This document shows positions 43,761 to 52,426 of a stretch of 64,000 nucleotides of DNA, in pieces. The notes below the pieces were generated by a model. The model ran no database searches, had not been told where the DNA came from, and was given only the letters and a program-made list of their open reading frames with translations. Each line of letters begins with the position of its first letter. Within the stretch, counting starts at the first letter, position 1. The stretch spans positions 1,612,001 to 1,676,000 of the forward strand of contig NZ_AP021861.1 of NCBI RefSeq assembly GCF_009177095.1. The letters are read 5' to 3'. Source of the stretch: Lacipirellula parvula (GTDB taxonomy: Bacteria > Planctomycetota > Planctomycetia > Pirellulales > Lacipirellulaceae). The position numbers and the translations under genes are program-made.

Positions 43761-44627
43761 ATGAACAACGAAAATGAGGTGACGCAAAGAGAGAACGTCG
43801 AGCGAAATCGCCAAGCGATTCTCGCGTCCCCTAGCTATCGGCTCGCCGAGCTTGATCTCGATTTCATCGGCCGGCCCGAGCAGCGGCCGGTGCGGATGCA
43901 GTTGGAACTCGACAAGGCCGAGACGGTGCTGCGGGAGCATGGCATTCGCTCGACCGTGGTGGTGTTCGGCGGGACGCAGATCGTGCCGCTAGAGGAAGCC
44001 GAAGCTCGGCTTGCCGCGGCGGAGGCGTACTCACTGGAGAATCCCGATCTGCCGCAGGCGAAGCGGGATGTGCAGCGGGCGAAAAGCCGGTTGGCGAAGA
44101 GCCACTACTACGACGAAGCCCGGCAGTTTTCGCGGCTCGTTTCGGAGTTCTGCCAACAAGGCGCCAAGTGCGATCTCGTGGTGATGACCGGCGGCGGGCC
44201 GGGGATTATGGAGGCGGCGAATCGCGGCGCCTTCGACATCGGCGCCAAGTCGATTGGCCTCAACATCGTGCTGCCGCATGAGCAGGAGCCGAACTCGTAC
44301 ATCACGCCGGAACTTTGCCTGCAGTTCCATTACTTCGCGATGCGGAAGTTCCACTTCATCTTGCGGGCGGCGGCGCTGGTGATTTTTCCCGGCGGCTTCG
44401 GCACGCTCGACGAACTGTTCGAAGTCCTCACGCTGCGACAGACGGGCCGGATGCAAGAAATTCCGATCATTATGTACGGGACAGACTACTGGAACCGCGT
44501 GATCAACTTCCAGGCGCTGGCGGACGAGGGCGTCGTGGCGGACGATCATTTGAAGCTGATCCACTTCGTTGACTCGCCGGAAGAGGCTTGGCGGCTGGTG
44601 GTGGAGTTTCATCGCCTGGGGCCGTGA
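43761..44627 (+). CDS. LOG-family nucleotide phosphoribohydrolase (TIGR00730)
   Basis: 288 residues. The core has VVMTGGGPGIMEAANRG and, further on, PGGFGTLDELFEVLTLRQTG, the PGGxGTxxE signature. These proteins hydrolyse nucleoside 5'-monophosphates to release a base, which in plants yields active cytokinins; in bacteria they are also called lysine-decarboxylase-like from an old misannotation. A long N-terminal extension (about 100 residues) precedes the core. The start lies 8 bases after repeat C3 and lacks a clear ribosome binding site. The 3' end faces a terminator. Confidence 0.93.
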   Translation: MNNENEVTQRENVERNRQAILASPSYRLAELDLDFIGRPEQRPVRMQLELDKAETVLREHGIRSTVVVFGGTQIVPLEEAEARLAAAEAYSLENPDLPQAKRDVQRAKSRLAKSHYYDEARQFSRLVSEFCQQGAKCDLVVMTGGGPGIMEAANRGAFDIGAKSIGLNIVLPHEQEPNSYITPELCLQFHYFAMRKFHFILRAAALVIFPGGFGTLDELFEVLTLRQTGRMQEIPIIMYGTDYWNRVINFQALADEGVVADDHLKLIHFVDSPEEAWRLVVEFHRLGP

Positions 44628-44647
44628 CCGAATGCGTTGGGCGCACG

Positions 44648-44679
44648 AAAAAGGCTCGGCGGGTTGAACCGCCGAGCCT
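44648..44679 (-). terminator. Intrinsic terminator of the DUF1559 gene
   Basis: AGGCTCGGCGG (44652-44662) pairs with CCGCCGAGCCT (44669-44679). On the - strand it is followed by TTTTT, so it terminates the DUF1559 gene. The same hairpin lies just after the stop of the convergent LOG gene. Confidence 0.88.
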
Positions 44680-44711
44680 GCTGACAATCGTTTGCTGCGG
44701 GCAGCAAGTGC

Positions 44712-45749
44712 TTAGAGCGAGCTCGAGTCGGTCATGTCGCCTTCACCGCGGGTGATCAGGGTTCGCATCACTTGCGGGGCGATCGACTCGTTCAGATAGT
44801 GGGCGCTGCCGTCGGCGTACACCGCGTCGGCGCCGCCGGGGTGGAACGAGAAGATCTCGTCGTTCGGGCCGCAGTTGTTCGTCGACCAGCGGCACTCCTC
44901 CGGGCCGTTGACGGGCGTGGCGTAGTTGTTGATCACTGGCTTCAAGTTCGCGGCCGTCGAGGTCGGCGGGCCGGAGACGCCGTTGCCGGTGTCGGGTTCA
45001 GCCCACCGATTGATCGCGCGGTAGCCGCTGGGAGTTTTGTCGGCGGCATTCGGGATTTCATCGTATTTCGATTTCGTGAACGGCTCCATCTCTTCCCAAT
45101 TGCGGCCGGCGTCCTCGGCGAGGGCGATCGTGTTGCTCGTGCCATCGCTGATGAGGGCCATCTTGGCGGGGACAAGCGCGAGGGCGCCGTCGGCACGCGA
45201 GGCGATGTTATCGCGGACGCCGGTGGTGGGATGGATGTCGGTGTAAACGGTCGGCATGAAGTCGGTGCCGCCGTAGCCGGCCGGATCGGGCTGGCGGATG
45301 GAATTCGAAGGGCAGAGGAATGCTTCGATTTGCGTTTTGGCGGCGATCTGGTTCTGCGGGGCGGCGAGGTCGTTGTAGCCGTACTTCAAGTTGAACTGAG
45401 CGGCGACGGCCGTTTGTTCGAGGTAGGGCAAGATCTGCGTGAAGGTCGAATGGCGATCGAAGCCGGTTTTGGGCGCCGCCGGGTCAGACCAATCGGTCCC
45501 TTCGCCGCCGGAGGGGAGCAGCTTTTTGGCCGACTCGAAGTTGAGAATGCCGAGGCCGATTTGACGGGAGTTGTTGAGGCATTGCGAGCGGCGGGCGGCC
45601 TCGCGGGCGGCTTGCACTGCCGGCAGCAGCAGAGCCACGAGCACGCCGATGATGGCGATGACGACCAGCAGTTCAACCAGGGTGAAGGCGCGGCGGGGAG
45701 AGATGGAGACGCAGCGGCGGAGTGAGGCGGTCGAGGGGCTCGACGACAT
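44712..45749 (-). CDS. DUF1559 prepilin-like protein with H-x9-DG C-terminus
   Basis: 345 residues. After a short basic N-terminus comes the type IV pilin-like methylation signal [19 protein letters not shown] (about 19-37): a prepilin peptidase site (with A rather than G before the Phe) and a hydrophobic helix. The DUF1559 body follows, with [18 protein letters not shown] and a globular domain. The C-terminal H-x9-DG motif ([13 protein letters not shown]) is present. Planctomycetes encode dozens of these; they are probably minor pilin- or pseudopilin-like components, consistent with the pilus genes at the left of the window. It stands alone with AAAAGG upstream. Confidence 0.95.
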   Translation of the reverse strand: MSSSPSTASLRRCVSISPRRAFTLVELLVVIAIIGVLVALLLPAVQAAREAARRSQCLNNSRQIGLGILNFESAKKLLPSGGEGTDWSDPAAPKTGFDRHSTFTQILPYLEQTAVAAQFNLKYGYNDLAAPQNQIAAKTQIEAFLCPSNSIRQPDPAGYGGTDFMPTVYTDIHPTTGVRDNIASRADGALALVPAKMALISDGTSNTIALAEDAGRNWEEMEPFTKSKYDEIPNAADKTPSGYRAINRWAEPDTGNGVSGPPTSTAANLKPVINNYATPVNGPEECRWSTNNCGPNDEIFSFHPGGADAVYADGSAHYLNESIAPQVMRTLITRGEGDMTDSSSL

Positions 45750-45972
45750 AGATCAACTGCCTTTTGGGAGGGCCGATCGAGGCGTGGCTGCGGTGAAATG
45801 GCTGGCCACGAGAGAACCGCGATCGAAGTGCTGGCAGATTGTGGGGCGCCTGCATGAAGAGTGAGTGAAGGGGGCATGAATTCGGTGCGCGGGGGGGAGG
45901 TTGTGGTGCGCAAATGGCGGTAAGTGCGTTTCTGAAGGGTGGGAGGACGCAATCGAGCGCGTCGATTGCCGG

Positions 45973-46263
45973 CTACCGTCCCTGCCAATACTCGGGTTCG
46001 CGGCTCGTATGAGCAACGGCGACAACGGTGAGATAGGTCGCGTCGTTGCGATAGATGATCTGATACGGGAAATGGCGCATCAGAAAGAAGCGATGGCGGG
46101 CGTCGCACTTGGCGAATCGTTCAGGAGTCGCCGCGATCAATCGCAGCGATTGATCGAAGTCGTCGTCAAATCGTTGAGCAACTCGCGGGCTGCGTTGAGC
46201 GTACCATGTGAGCGCCTCGGCGTATTCCTGCTCAGCCGGCGAGGAGACGACGATCTCAACCAT
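45973..46263 (-). CDS. RelE/ParE-superfamily toxin
   Basis: 96 residues. The fold shows EIVVSSPAEQEYAEALTWYAQRSPRVAQRFDDDF at the N-terminus and ARHRFFLMRHFPYQIIYRND with VVAVAHTSREPEYW at the end, the pattern of ParE toxins, which poison DNA gyrase. It overlaps the upstream antitoxin gene by 8 bases. A RelE-type ribosome-dependent RNase action cannot be excluded. Confidence 0.92.
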   Translation of the reverse strand: MVEIVVSSPAEQEYAEALTWYAQRSPRVAQRFDDDFDQSLRLIAATPERFAKCDARHRFFLMRHFPYQIIYRNDATYLTVVAVAHTSREPEYWQGR

Positions 46264-46492
46264 CGAGTCCCGCCTGGCGGCGAACTCGAGCGCGGACTTC
46301 GTCCCAAGGAGCTACCGCGATCTCGCCGGCGTCGATGGCGTCGCTACGTCGATTGGCTTCGGCCATCCAGGCTTCCGATGGCAACGGCCAAGCCTCAGGG
46401 GGGGTAGCGTCCCAGAGGGCGTGGATAAGTTGCAGGCGCTCCGTTGACGGGAGGAGTTGGGCGGCGGCGAGGATGTCTTGGAGCGTGGACAT
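46256..46492 (-). CDS. Addiction-module antitoxin component (TIGR02574 type)
   Basis: 78 residues, of the putative addiction module component family that accompanies ParE-type toxins: LLPSTERLQLIHALWDATPP, LPSEAWMAEANRRSDAIDAG and PWDEVRARVRRQ. It precedes and overlaps the toxin gene. It should bind the toxin. Confidence 0.9.
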   Translation of the reverse strand: MSTLQDILAAAQLLPSTERLQLIHALWDATPPEAWPLPSEAWMAEANRRSDAIDAGEIAVAPWDEVRARVRRQAGLDG

Positions 46493-46590
46493 CGTGGTTG
46501 GACGAAAGGCGGTTGGCGTGCGACGTTCTTGAAATTGTACAAGTTGCGAACGAATGGTGCAAAAAACACTTGGTTCTGCGGAATGCCAAT

Positions 46591-46625
46591 AAAAACAGGG
46601 CTCCGACGGTATGCGTCGGAGCCCT
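46591..46625 (-). terminator. Intrinsic terminator downstream of the Pgk-like gene
   Basis: AGGGCTCCGACG (46597-46608) pairs with CGTCGGAGCCCT (46614-46625). On the - strand the stem is followed by a T-rich run. Confidence 0.88.
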
Positions 46626-46645
46626 GGGGATGGGACGGTTGTTGC

Positions 46646-46680
46646 TGGTTCGCTCCGGCGGGGCGTTGACCCGCGGCTAC
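46646..46680. repeat. Repeat family G, copy G2, abutting a stop codon
   Basis: TGGTTCGCTCCGGCGGGGCG followed by TTGACCCGCGGCTAC. The next three bases are the stop codon of the Pgk-like gene on the - strand. Confidence 0.7.
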
Positions 46681-48066
46681 CTATTTCTTCGCGGCTTCGC
46701 GGAGGGTGACCAGGTACGGCACCGGTTCGCGGCCTAAGGCGTTCAGCACGGTGCCGCCGGCGGTGAAGGTGTGGGTCACCCAGTCGGGCTTGCCGTAGCG
46801 CTCGAGCGACGTGCCCCCTTCGCCGCCGCCGATGTAAACCTCGACGCCCGCGTCCTTCATCCGCTTCAGTTGCGGGATGAAGTTCTTCGTGCCGGCTTCA
46901 AAACGGGCGTCCTCGAACATGCCGAAGACGCCGTTGTGGAAGGCGACGGCGCCCTTGGGGGCCGAGGCGACGAATTCGCCGATCTTTTCTTCGAATAGCT
47001 TGCTGCTCTTCGGGCCGATGTCGAACTGCTGCATGCCGGGCTTCAGGGCGTCGACGGTCGAGCCGTCTTCGATCACCGAGTCGCACGGGACGATGAACTC
47101 GATCCCCTTCGCACGGCCGTCGGTGACCATCTTCTTGGCTTGCTCGACGCGATCGCGGGGGATGTAGTAGGGCTTGTCGGAATGCGAGGCTTCTTCGGCG
47201 GCGCCGATGCAAACTTCCTTGCCGTCGATTTCGCCGATCGCCTTCCGCAGCGCCATCGCCAGCGAACCGGCGGCGAAGACCTTGCGGATCGTGCCGCGGC
47301 CGATCATCGCTTCGAGGTCGTCGAGCTTGTCGATCTTCAAACCGCTGAAGACAACCAGCTGCGTTTGCAGGCACTTGCGCATCGGGCCGTCGAACTCGCC
47401 GGCGACGTACTTGCCGAGGGCGACCTGGTCCATCGCGGCGGGGACGATCGTCGAGCTAGCGTCGAGGCTGCCGGCCGAGAGGGCTTCGTTGACGTAAACC
47501 TTGGCGACCTTCGCGGCGAGTTCGTTGGAGAACTTGGCAAGCGGCTCGGCCAGCTTCGCGGCGTCGGCAGGCTTCGCCTTCCAGAGAACGCGCTCGATGT
47601 CGTAGCGGCGGGTGTTTTCGAGCATCAACACGCTGCCCGGCTTGGCGGCGTCGATCTTCGCCTTCACGGCGTCGGGGATCGTGTTCGTGGTGGCGTCGAA
47701 CCAGTCGGTGACGAGTTCCACCGGCTGGCCGAGAATTTCGCCCAGGCGGGCGGCGACCTTGTTGAGCGACTTCTCCGGCTCGCGGCCGATGTGGCCGAAG
47801 ATGATTTGCTTCCAGCCGCGCTCGATGCCGTACTTCAGGGTGTCGACCATCGAACGGAGGCGGACGTCGCCCTCGCCGATCGTGGCGCCTGGCTTGGCGT
47901 CGACGTCGCCGCGGATGAGGACCGGCGTGCCGCTGGGGACGCTGGCGAGTGAATCCAACCGCGGAATGGCATTGAGGTAGTCGACCAACTCGAGCGAGGG
48001 ATTCGCTTCGCGGCCGGCGAGCAGGGTGGTGATGAGCTGTTGGGTCTTTTCGGTGGTGGTGGGCAT
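46681..48066 (-). CDS. Divergent phosphoglycerate kinase-like protein
   Basis: 461 residues from the ATG at 48066, which has AGGA about 8 bases upstream; longer than canonical Pgk (about 390-415). Family features are recognisable but altered. VLIRGDVDAKPG replaces the usual RVDFNVP, and IIFGHIGREPEKS replaces SHLGRP. MLENTRRY stands where LLENVRF is expected, and VYVNEALSAGSLDASS where NDAFGTAHRAHAS is expected, so the usual 3-phosphoglycerate-binding His-Arg pair is absent. FSGLKIDKLDDL and GGGEGGTSLE correspond to nucleotide-site regions. It may be a paralogue with a changed substrate, or use other residues. No other glycolysis gene is adjacent. Confidence 0.85.
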   Translation of the reverse strand: MPTTTEKTQQLITTLLAGREANPSLELVDYLNAIPRLDSLASVPSGTPVLIRGDVDAKPGATIGEGDVRLRSMVDTLKYGIERGWKQIIFGHIGREPEKSLNKVAARLGEILGQPVELVTDWFDATTNTIPDAVKAKIDAAKPGSVLMLENTRRYDIERVLWKAKPADAAKLAEPLAKFSNELAAKVAKVYVNEALSAGSLDASSTIVPAAMDQVALGKYVAGEFDGPMRKCLQTQLVVFSGLKIDKLDDLEAMIGRGTIRKVFAAGSLAMALRKAIGEIDGKEVCIGAAEEASHSDKPYYIPRDRVEQAKKMVTDGRAKGIEFIVPCDSVIEDGSTVDALKPGMQQFDIGPKSSKLFEEKIGEFVASAPKGAVAFHNGVFGMFEDARFEAGTKNFIPQLKRMKDAGVEVYIGGGEGGTSLERYGKPDWVTHTFTAGGTVLNALGREPVPYLVTLREAAKK

Positions 48067-48104
48067 TGGTGTAGTCCTGTGAATATGCAAACGCCTGGGC
48101 GTTT

Positions 48105-48180
48105 ATGAATGACGAATGACGAAACCCGAATGACGAATGGAAGACGCAAGCGAATGGCATTCGTCATTCGTCATGTCATT
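48105..48180. repeat. Palindromic repeat, family H (AATGACGAATGACGAA type) overlapping a stop codon
   Basis: The left part has ATGAATGACGAATGACGAA and the right part its complement. The right arm (48159-48180) contains the stop codon of the TlpA-like gene (48176-48178). Confidence 0.78.
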
Positions 48181-50689
48181 TGGGAGTTTCCGCCTTGGCG
48201 GCTCCCTCTCCCAGCTTCCAGGCCTTCAGGGATTCCGGCGTGGAGACCAACAGTATTGCAGCCTCGGGCGTGTTTGTCAGGGAGAGGCCGGTGAGGGGCT
48301 GGGCGTGGCGGAATTGGTCGATCAATTGGCCCTGCGGGTCGAGCCAGACGATCGTGCCGTCGGGGGCGGCGACCATCCAGGCGGGGCGGTTGCCGGGGAG
48401 GGTGACGCTTTGGATTCGCTCGACCTGGTGGGTGTATTCGCCGATCGGCAGCTTGTACTGCCAGCGAACTTCGCCGTCGGGGTCGAAGCCGACGACGTTG
48501 TACACGCCGGGGGCCTCGACGCTCAGGCCGCAGCAACGGGCGGCGTCGCCTTCGGCTTGCGGGCTGATGGCAAGGTGCATGATCTCGCGAAGGCCGACGA
48601 CGATTTCTGGCAGCGGTTTGCCATCGGGGCCGAGGACGAAAACGAGGCCGCGGTCGCTGGTGCCCCAGAGGTTGCGCGTCTGGGGGGCTGCGTCCTGCTC
48701 TTCCTCTTCGATGACGGGCGGGTTGCTCAGGTCCACGGGAGCGACGGCCAGCTGCACGACTTCGTTGAATGAACGAATCGCCCATTTACGTTTGCCGTCG
48801 AGGCCGACGCCTTGCACGCCGACGCCGCCCCGGTAGCCGACGTAGAGCGTTGGCTCGGCATCGGGAGTCAGGGCGGCTAGCTGGACGTCGGCGATGCCTG
48901 GATTCTTGTCGTTGGGGAAAGCTAGCGTCTGTTTCCATTCCTTATCGAACAGGTACAGCTTCTGCCAGCCAACGCCGCTGGCGGCGATGAGGCGGTTGCC
49001 CGCTTGATCGACGGTGGTGCGGAGGAAGCCATTGCCCGTCGCCTCGTTGCCGGCGATGTCGTGCCGCGCGACGAGCTTGCCGGCGGGGTCGAGTTCCACG
49101 ATCGCCTGCCCACCGTCGACCGCCAGGATGCGCGGCGCGGCGGCGTTGTTATCGTTGAGAATGAGGAAGTTGCCTGGCTTGGCAACGTCGGTCGCGGCGG
49201 CTTTCCACAGCTCGGTCGCGTTAAGTTGCTGGGGTAGCTCTTGCTTGCCGAACTCGGGGCGGGCGACCTCGACGCTGATCACGTCGCCGCTCGCCGCGGC
49301 GGCTCGGATGTCGGCCTCGTACTTGGCGGTCAGCTGTTGGTGCTCGTCGCGGGCTTCGGCGGCGAGATCGGCGCCATCGACGACCTTCGAGATCACGTTA
49401 GCGAGCTGCTGTGGATCACGGTGTTGCCCGATGTGGAAGTATTGCAGCTTGCCGGTTCCATCGAGAAGCATGAGCGTCGGGGTGCCGGCGACCTGCAGCG
49501 CTTCGGAAGTCACCTCTGGATCGCGGAGGATTGGCATAGAGCCCCCCCAATTCTTGAGCGTCCGTTCGGCGGTGTCGTTGGTCACGCGCTCGGGGGCGTC
49601 CATGCTTACGGCGTAAAAGGCAAACTTGTCGTTGTCCTTCAACTGCTGATAGACCTTCTCGAGCTCGGGCGTGTGGGCCTTGCAGGGCGCACAATCGGCT
49701 TGCCAGAAGTCCAGCAGCACCGTCTTCCCTTTGAGGGAATCGCGCGACACCTTCTCGCCGTCAAGCGTTTCGAAGCTGAACTCCGCCAAGTCTTCGCCGA
49801 GGCGCTCCGGCGGCGCTTGCGGCGGGGAGGGAATCAGTCGCTTCACCAAGAACTCGCCTTCGGCCGGCTCTTTCAAGAACGTGCTGCGGTCGATGTCTGG
49901 ATCGAAGGTCGGGTCTTTGAAATCAATCCAGACCGAAAGATTCGAATAGCGGTCGTCCGGATCGAAGTCGCGACGGGCGTCGCCGAGCGGCAATTCCATG
50001 CGGCGCAGGGCGTAGGTTTTGGCGTCGATCCAGAAGATCCGCTTGCCGTTTGCGCTCGTGCTGACGATGCGATGGCAGTTGTTACCTTCGAGCGGCTTGT
50101 CGTCGAGATAGCGCGGGGCTTCGTCGTTCGGGAAGACGAGCGCTTCGTCGTCGACGTTCAGCAGCATCGCGAGTTGCGGAAAGACGTCGCTGATCGAGCG
50201 ATTGTTGAAGATCTCGCGGATCATCGGATCTGGCAGGAAGTTTTCCGTGCTCAGCTTCGTGGGGGTCTTCGTTTCCAGAATCTGCCGCGGCAACTCGGCG
50301 GCCGAGGCGCGGGTCACGCTGCGGCTGGAGGCGATGTCGAAACCGCGGGCTGGACCTTCGCCGGGGATCGCTTCATTGAAGCGTAGGCGTACGAAATTCG
50401 GCCGGCGGAAGGCGAGCGACATTTCGAAGAAGGGGAGCTCGCGCTCGACCCCTTCGCCGCGGTAGGCATACGACTGCACGTAGGTGGCGTGGTCGGTGTA
50501 GCTGCTCGCCTTCTGGTAGGCGGCAAGCATTTTTTCGGCGATCTCGGCGCCGCGGGCCTCGGCGGCGGCCGATTCTTCGCTCACGGCGGGGTCCGAGGAA
50601 CTGTTGCAGCCGGCGGTCAGCGTGGCGGCAAGGGCCAATAGCAGCAGAAAGCCGCGAAGCGGCAGGGGGGAGAAGCCGGGAGCATCCAT
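48176..50689 (-). CDS. Lipoprotein with LolA-like, thioredoxin-like (TlpA) and beta-propeller domains
   Basis: 837 residues. The N-terminus has a lipoprotein signal (GFLLLLALAATLTAGC, lipobox Cys at about 28). A DUF2092/LolA-like beta domain follows (about 50-290). A thioredoxin-like domain comes next (about 300-440), with LLDFWQADCAPCKAHTPELE holding a CxxC active site and VAGTPTLMLLDGTGKLQY. A C-terminal beta-propeller-like region (about 530-830) repeats LAVDGGQAIVELDPAGKL-type blades. It is probably anchored in the outer or inner membrane with the redox domain in the periplasm, where it may reduce or form disulfides. Partner substrates are unknown. Its stop lies inside repeat H. Confidence 0.9.
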   Translation of the reverse strand: MDAPGFSPLPLRGFLLLLALAATLTAGCNSSSDPAVSEESAAAEARGAEIAEKMLAAYQKASSYTDHATYVQSYAYRGEGVERELPFFEMSLAFRRPNFVRLRFNEAIPGEGPARGFDIASSRSVTRASAAELPRQILETKTPTKLSTENFLPDPMIREIFNNRSISDVFPQLAMLLNVDDEALVFPNDEAPRYLDDKPLEGNNCHRIVSTSANGKRIFWIDAKTYALRRMELPLGDARRDFDPDDRYSNLSVWIDFKDPTFDPDIDRSTFLKEPAEGEFLVKRLIPSPPQAPPERLGEDLAEFSFETLDGEKVSRDSLKGKTVLLDFWQADCAPCKAHTPELEKVYQQLKDNDKFAFYAVSMDAPERVTNDTAERTLKNWGGSMPILRDPEVTSEALQVAGTPTLMLLDGTGKLQYFHIGQHRDPQQLANVISKVVDGADLAAEARDEHQQLTAKYEADIRAAAASGDVISVEVARPEFGKQELPQQLNATELWKAAATDVAKPGNFLILNDNNAAAPRILAVDGGQAIVELDPAGKLVARHDIAGNEATGNGFLRTTVDQAGNRLIAASGVGWQKLYLFDKEWKQTLAFPNDKNPGIADVQLAALTPDAEPTLYVGYRGGVGVQGVGLDGKRKWAIRSFNEVVQLAVAPVDLSNPPVIEEEEQDAAPQTRNLWGTSDRGLVFVLGPDGKPLPEIVVGLREIMHLAISPQAEGDAARCCGLSVEAPGVYNVVGFDPDGEVRWQYKLPIGEYTHQVERIQSVTLPGNRPAWMVAAPDGTIVWLDPQGQLIDQFRHAQPLTGLSLTNTPEAAILLVSTPESLKAWKLGEGAAKAETPK

Positions 50690-50757
50690 GACTCGGTCTC
50701 GATGATTTGGACCCGAGGCCCTTGGGCGACGGGGGAGATTGGCAGATACTTGTGTGT

Positions 50758-50920
50758 TGCTCCTCTCCCCTGAGGGGAGAGGTTGGGTGAGGGAGCCGCA
50801 GCGACGGCGTCGTTCGCGTCAGCGTAGGGGCTCCCGCCACTGACAAGACTACCGCCTTGCGCTCGATCGCCACCGGCGATCGTGCTCAGTTGGTCCCTCC
50901 CTTCAAGGGAGGGGGATATC
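50758..50920. repeat. Degenerate family A-like repeat
   Basis: CTCCTCTCCCCTGAGGGGAG near 50760 is a smaller palindrome of similar composition. GGTCCCTCCCTTCAAGGGAG near 50893 is the matching half. About 100 bases of non-repeat sequence separate them. Confidence 0.6.
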
Positions 50921-51003
50921 TAACGCAACCTACCAGAACGCCGTAGCGGCAGAAACCCCGCGGGGGGAACCGCATTCGGCACGTATTTCAATTCGGGCAA
51001 TTG

Positions 51004-52230
51004 ATGGTGACCTTTCGGTTTGGGTTGGCGGCGCAATGTGAGTTGCCGCTGGAAGATTACACGTTGTTGTCGGCGACGAGCGACGAGCATCCACTGCTCG
51101 CCGATCCGGCGGCGGCGGTCTGTAATGCGCTCGCGGCGCCACGCGGGTTTCCGCCGCTGGCTGCCGCCACAGCGCCAGGCGATGTGACGGCGATCGCTTT
51201 TGCGGCGGGGATTCCGCAAGCTAATACGATCCTCCGCGGCGTCGTCGAAGCGATGCTCGAAGCGGGCGTCTCGCCGGCGATGATCACGATCGTGCTCGCG
51301 GAGCGACTTGAGGATCAAGCGGCCTTCGAGCAAGAGCTGGCCGCGATGAAGGCCGAGGCGGTAACGATCCAGCTTCACGATCCCGACGACGAGCAGGGGA
51401 TCGCGATGGTCGGCGTGAACTCAGCGAAGGAGCCGCTGCGGCTCAACCGGACGCTTGCTGAGGCTGATTTCGTGCTGCCGGTGTCGGCGCAGCGGCTGCC
51501 TGGGGGAACCCGCCGCGATGAGAGCAAGTTCGCTGGGCTCTTCCCGCAGTTCTCCAATCGCGAGACGGCAGCCCGCGTGCGGACGGAAGCGGGCAGCGAA
51601 TCGCCCAAGGTGCAAAAGCGGAACCGCACCGAAGTCGACGAAGCGGGCTGGCTGCTCGGCGTGCAGATGACCGTGAGCGTAGTGCCGGGCGCCGACGGCG
51701 GAGTTGCCGCGGTGATTGCCGGCGATCCCGATGAAGTTGTGCGCACGGGAAGCGAACTAACGCACGAGATTTGGGAGAAGACCGCCGGCGAACCGGGCGA
51801 CCTCGTGATCGCCGCGATCACCGGCGACGAGCGCGAGCAGACGTGGGACAACCTGGCTCGCGCTGTGAGCGCCGCGAGTGCCGTGGTGACGCCGGGCGGA
51901 GCGATTGCCGTTTGCTGCGAGCTGAATGAACAGCCTAGGGGGCCGCTCAATCGATTGAAGGATGCATTCGACTTCGGCGAGGTGCAGCGCGAGCTTGCGC
52001 GGGACGAATCGACCGAAGCCCATCCGGCGATGGTGCTTGCCAAGGCGCTCGAAGAGGGGCCCGTGTACCTGCGGAGCAACTTGCCGAGCGAGGTGGTCGA
52101 GTCGCTGGGGATGACGCCGATCGAGAGCGATGGCGAGCTGGCTCGGCTCGCGGCGGGGCGGAATCATTGCATTGTGATTGAAGAGGCGCAGCGGCTGGTG
52201 CCGCTGCCGATTGTGCGGGATGAGTGGTGA
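51004..52230 (+). CDS. LarA-like (DUF2088) protein without canonical active-site residues
   Basis: 408 residues from the ATG at 51004. The two-domain layout matches lactate racemase LarA/DUF2088: a first half around DVTAIAFAAGIPQANTILRGVVEAM and a second with VVTPGGAIAVCCELNEQPRG. Canonical LarA has an Asp-Ala-Thr-Arg-Pro loop and His and Lys residues that hold and tether the nickel pincer cofactor. Here the loop reads AAGIPQ and the usual His positions carry other residues; a GGTRRDESKFAGLF segment stands where the Lys loop is expected. LarB, LarC and LarE are not in the window. A racemase function is therefore doubtful. Confidence 0.8.
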   Translation: MVTFRFGLAAQCELPLEDYTLLSATSDEHPLLADPAAAVCNALAAPRGFPPLAAATAPGDVTAIAFAAGIPQANTILRGVVEAMLEAGVSPAMITIVLAERLEDQAAFEQELAAMKAEAVTIQLHDPDDEQGIAMVGVNSAKEPLRLNRTLAEADFVLPVSAQRLPGGTRRDESKFAGLFPQFSNRETAARVRTEAGSESPKVQKRNRTEVDEAGWLLGVQMTVSVVPGADGGVAAVIAGDPDEVVRTGSELTHEIWEKTAGEPGDLVIAAITGDEREQTWDNLARAVSAASAVVTPGGAIAVCCELNEQPRGPLNRLKDAFDFGEVQRELARDESTEAHPAMVLAKALEEGPVYLRSNLPSEVVESLGMTPIESDGELARLAAGRNHCIVIEEAQRLVPLPIVRDEW

Positions 52231-52260
52231 GCGGGGCACGCTGATAAATCCAAACTTTGT

Positions 52261-52361
52261 GGTCCCCTCCCCTTGAGGGGGAGGGTTAGGGAGGGGTGAC
52301 TGTAGCGGGTACCAGGGTTCTTCCCCCCCTCCCCAGCCCTCCCCTCCAGGGGGAGGGAGCC
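52261..52361. repeat. Palindromic repeat, family A, copy A5
   Basis: Same layout as A1. It starts 31 bases after the LarA-like stop and is followed in the same orientation by a family B arm at 52386. Confidence 0.9.
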
Positions 52362-52385
52362 AGAAGGTGTTTGATGGTGGTAAGC

Positions 52386-52411
52386 GACCCCCGGGCGGAG
52401 CCCGGGGCTAG
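52386..52411. repeat. Half copy of family B (B4)
   Basis: Right arm only, GACCCCCGGGCGGAGCCC plus GGGGCTAG, about 25 bases after A5 and 15 bases before the YgfZ start. Confidence 0.84.
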
Positions 52412-52426
52412 AAAGCGGAATCGAGA

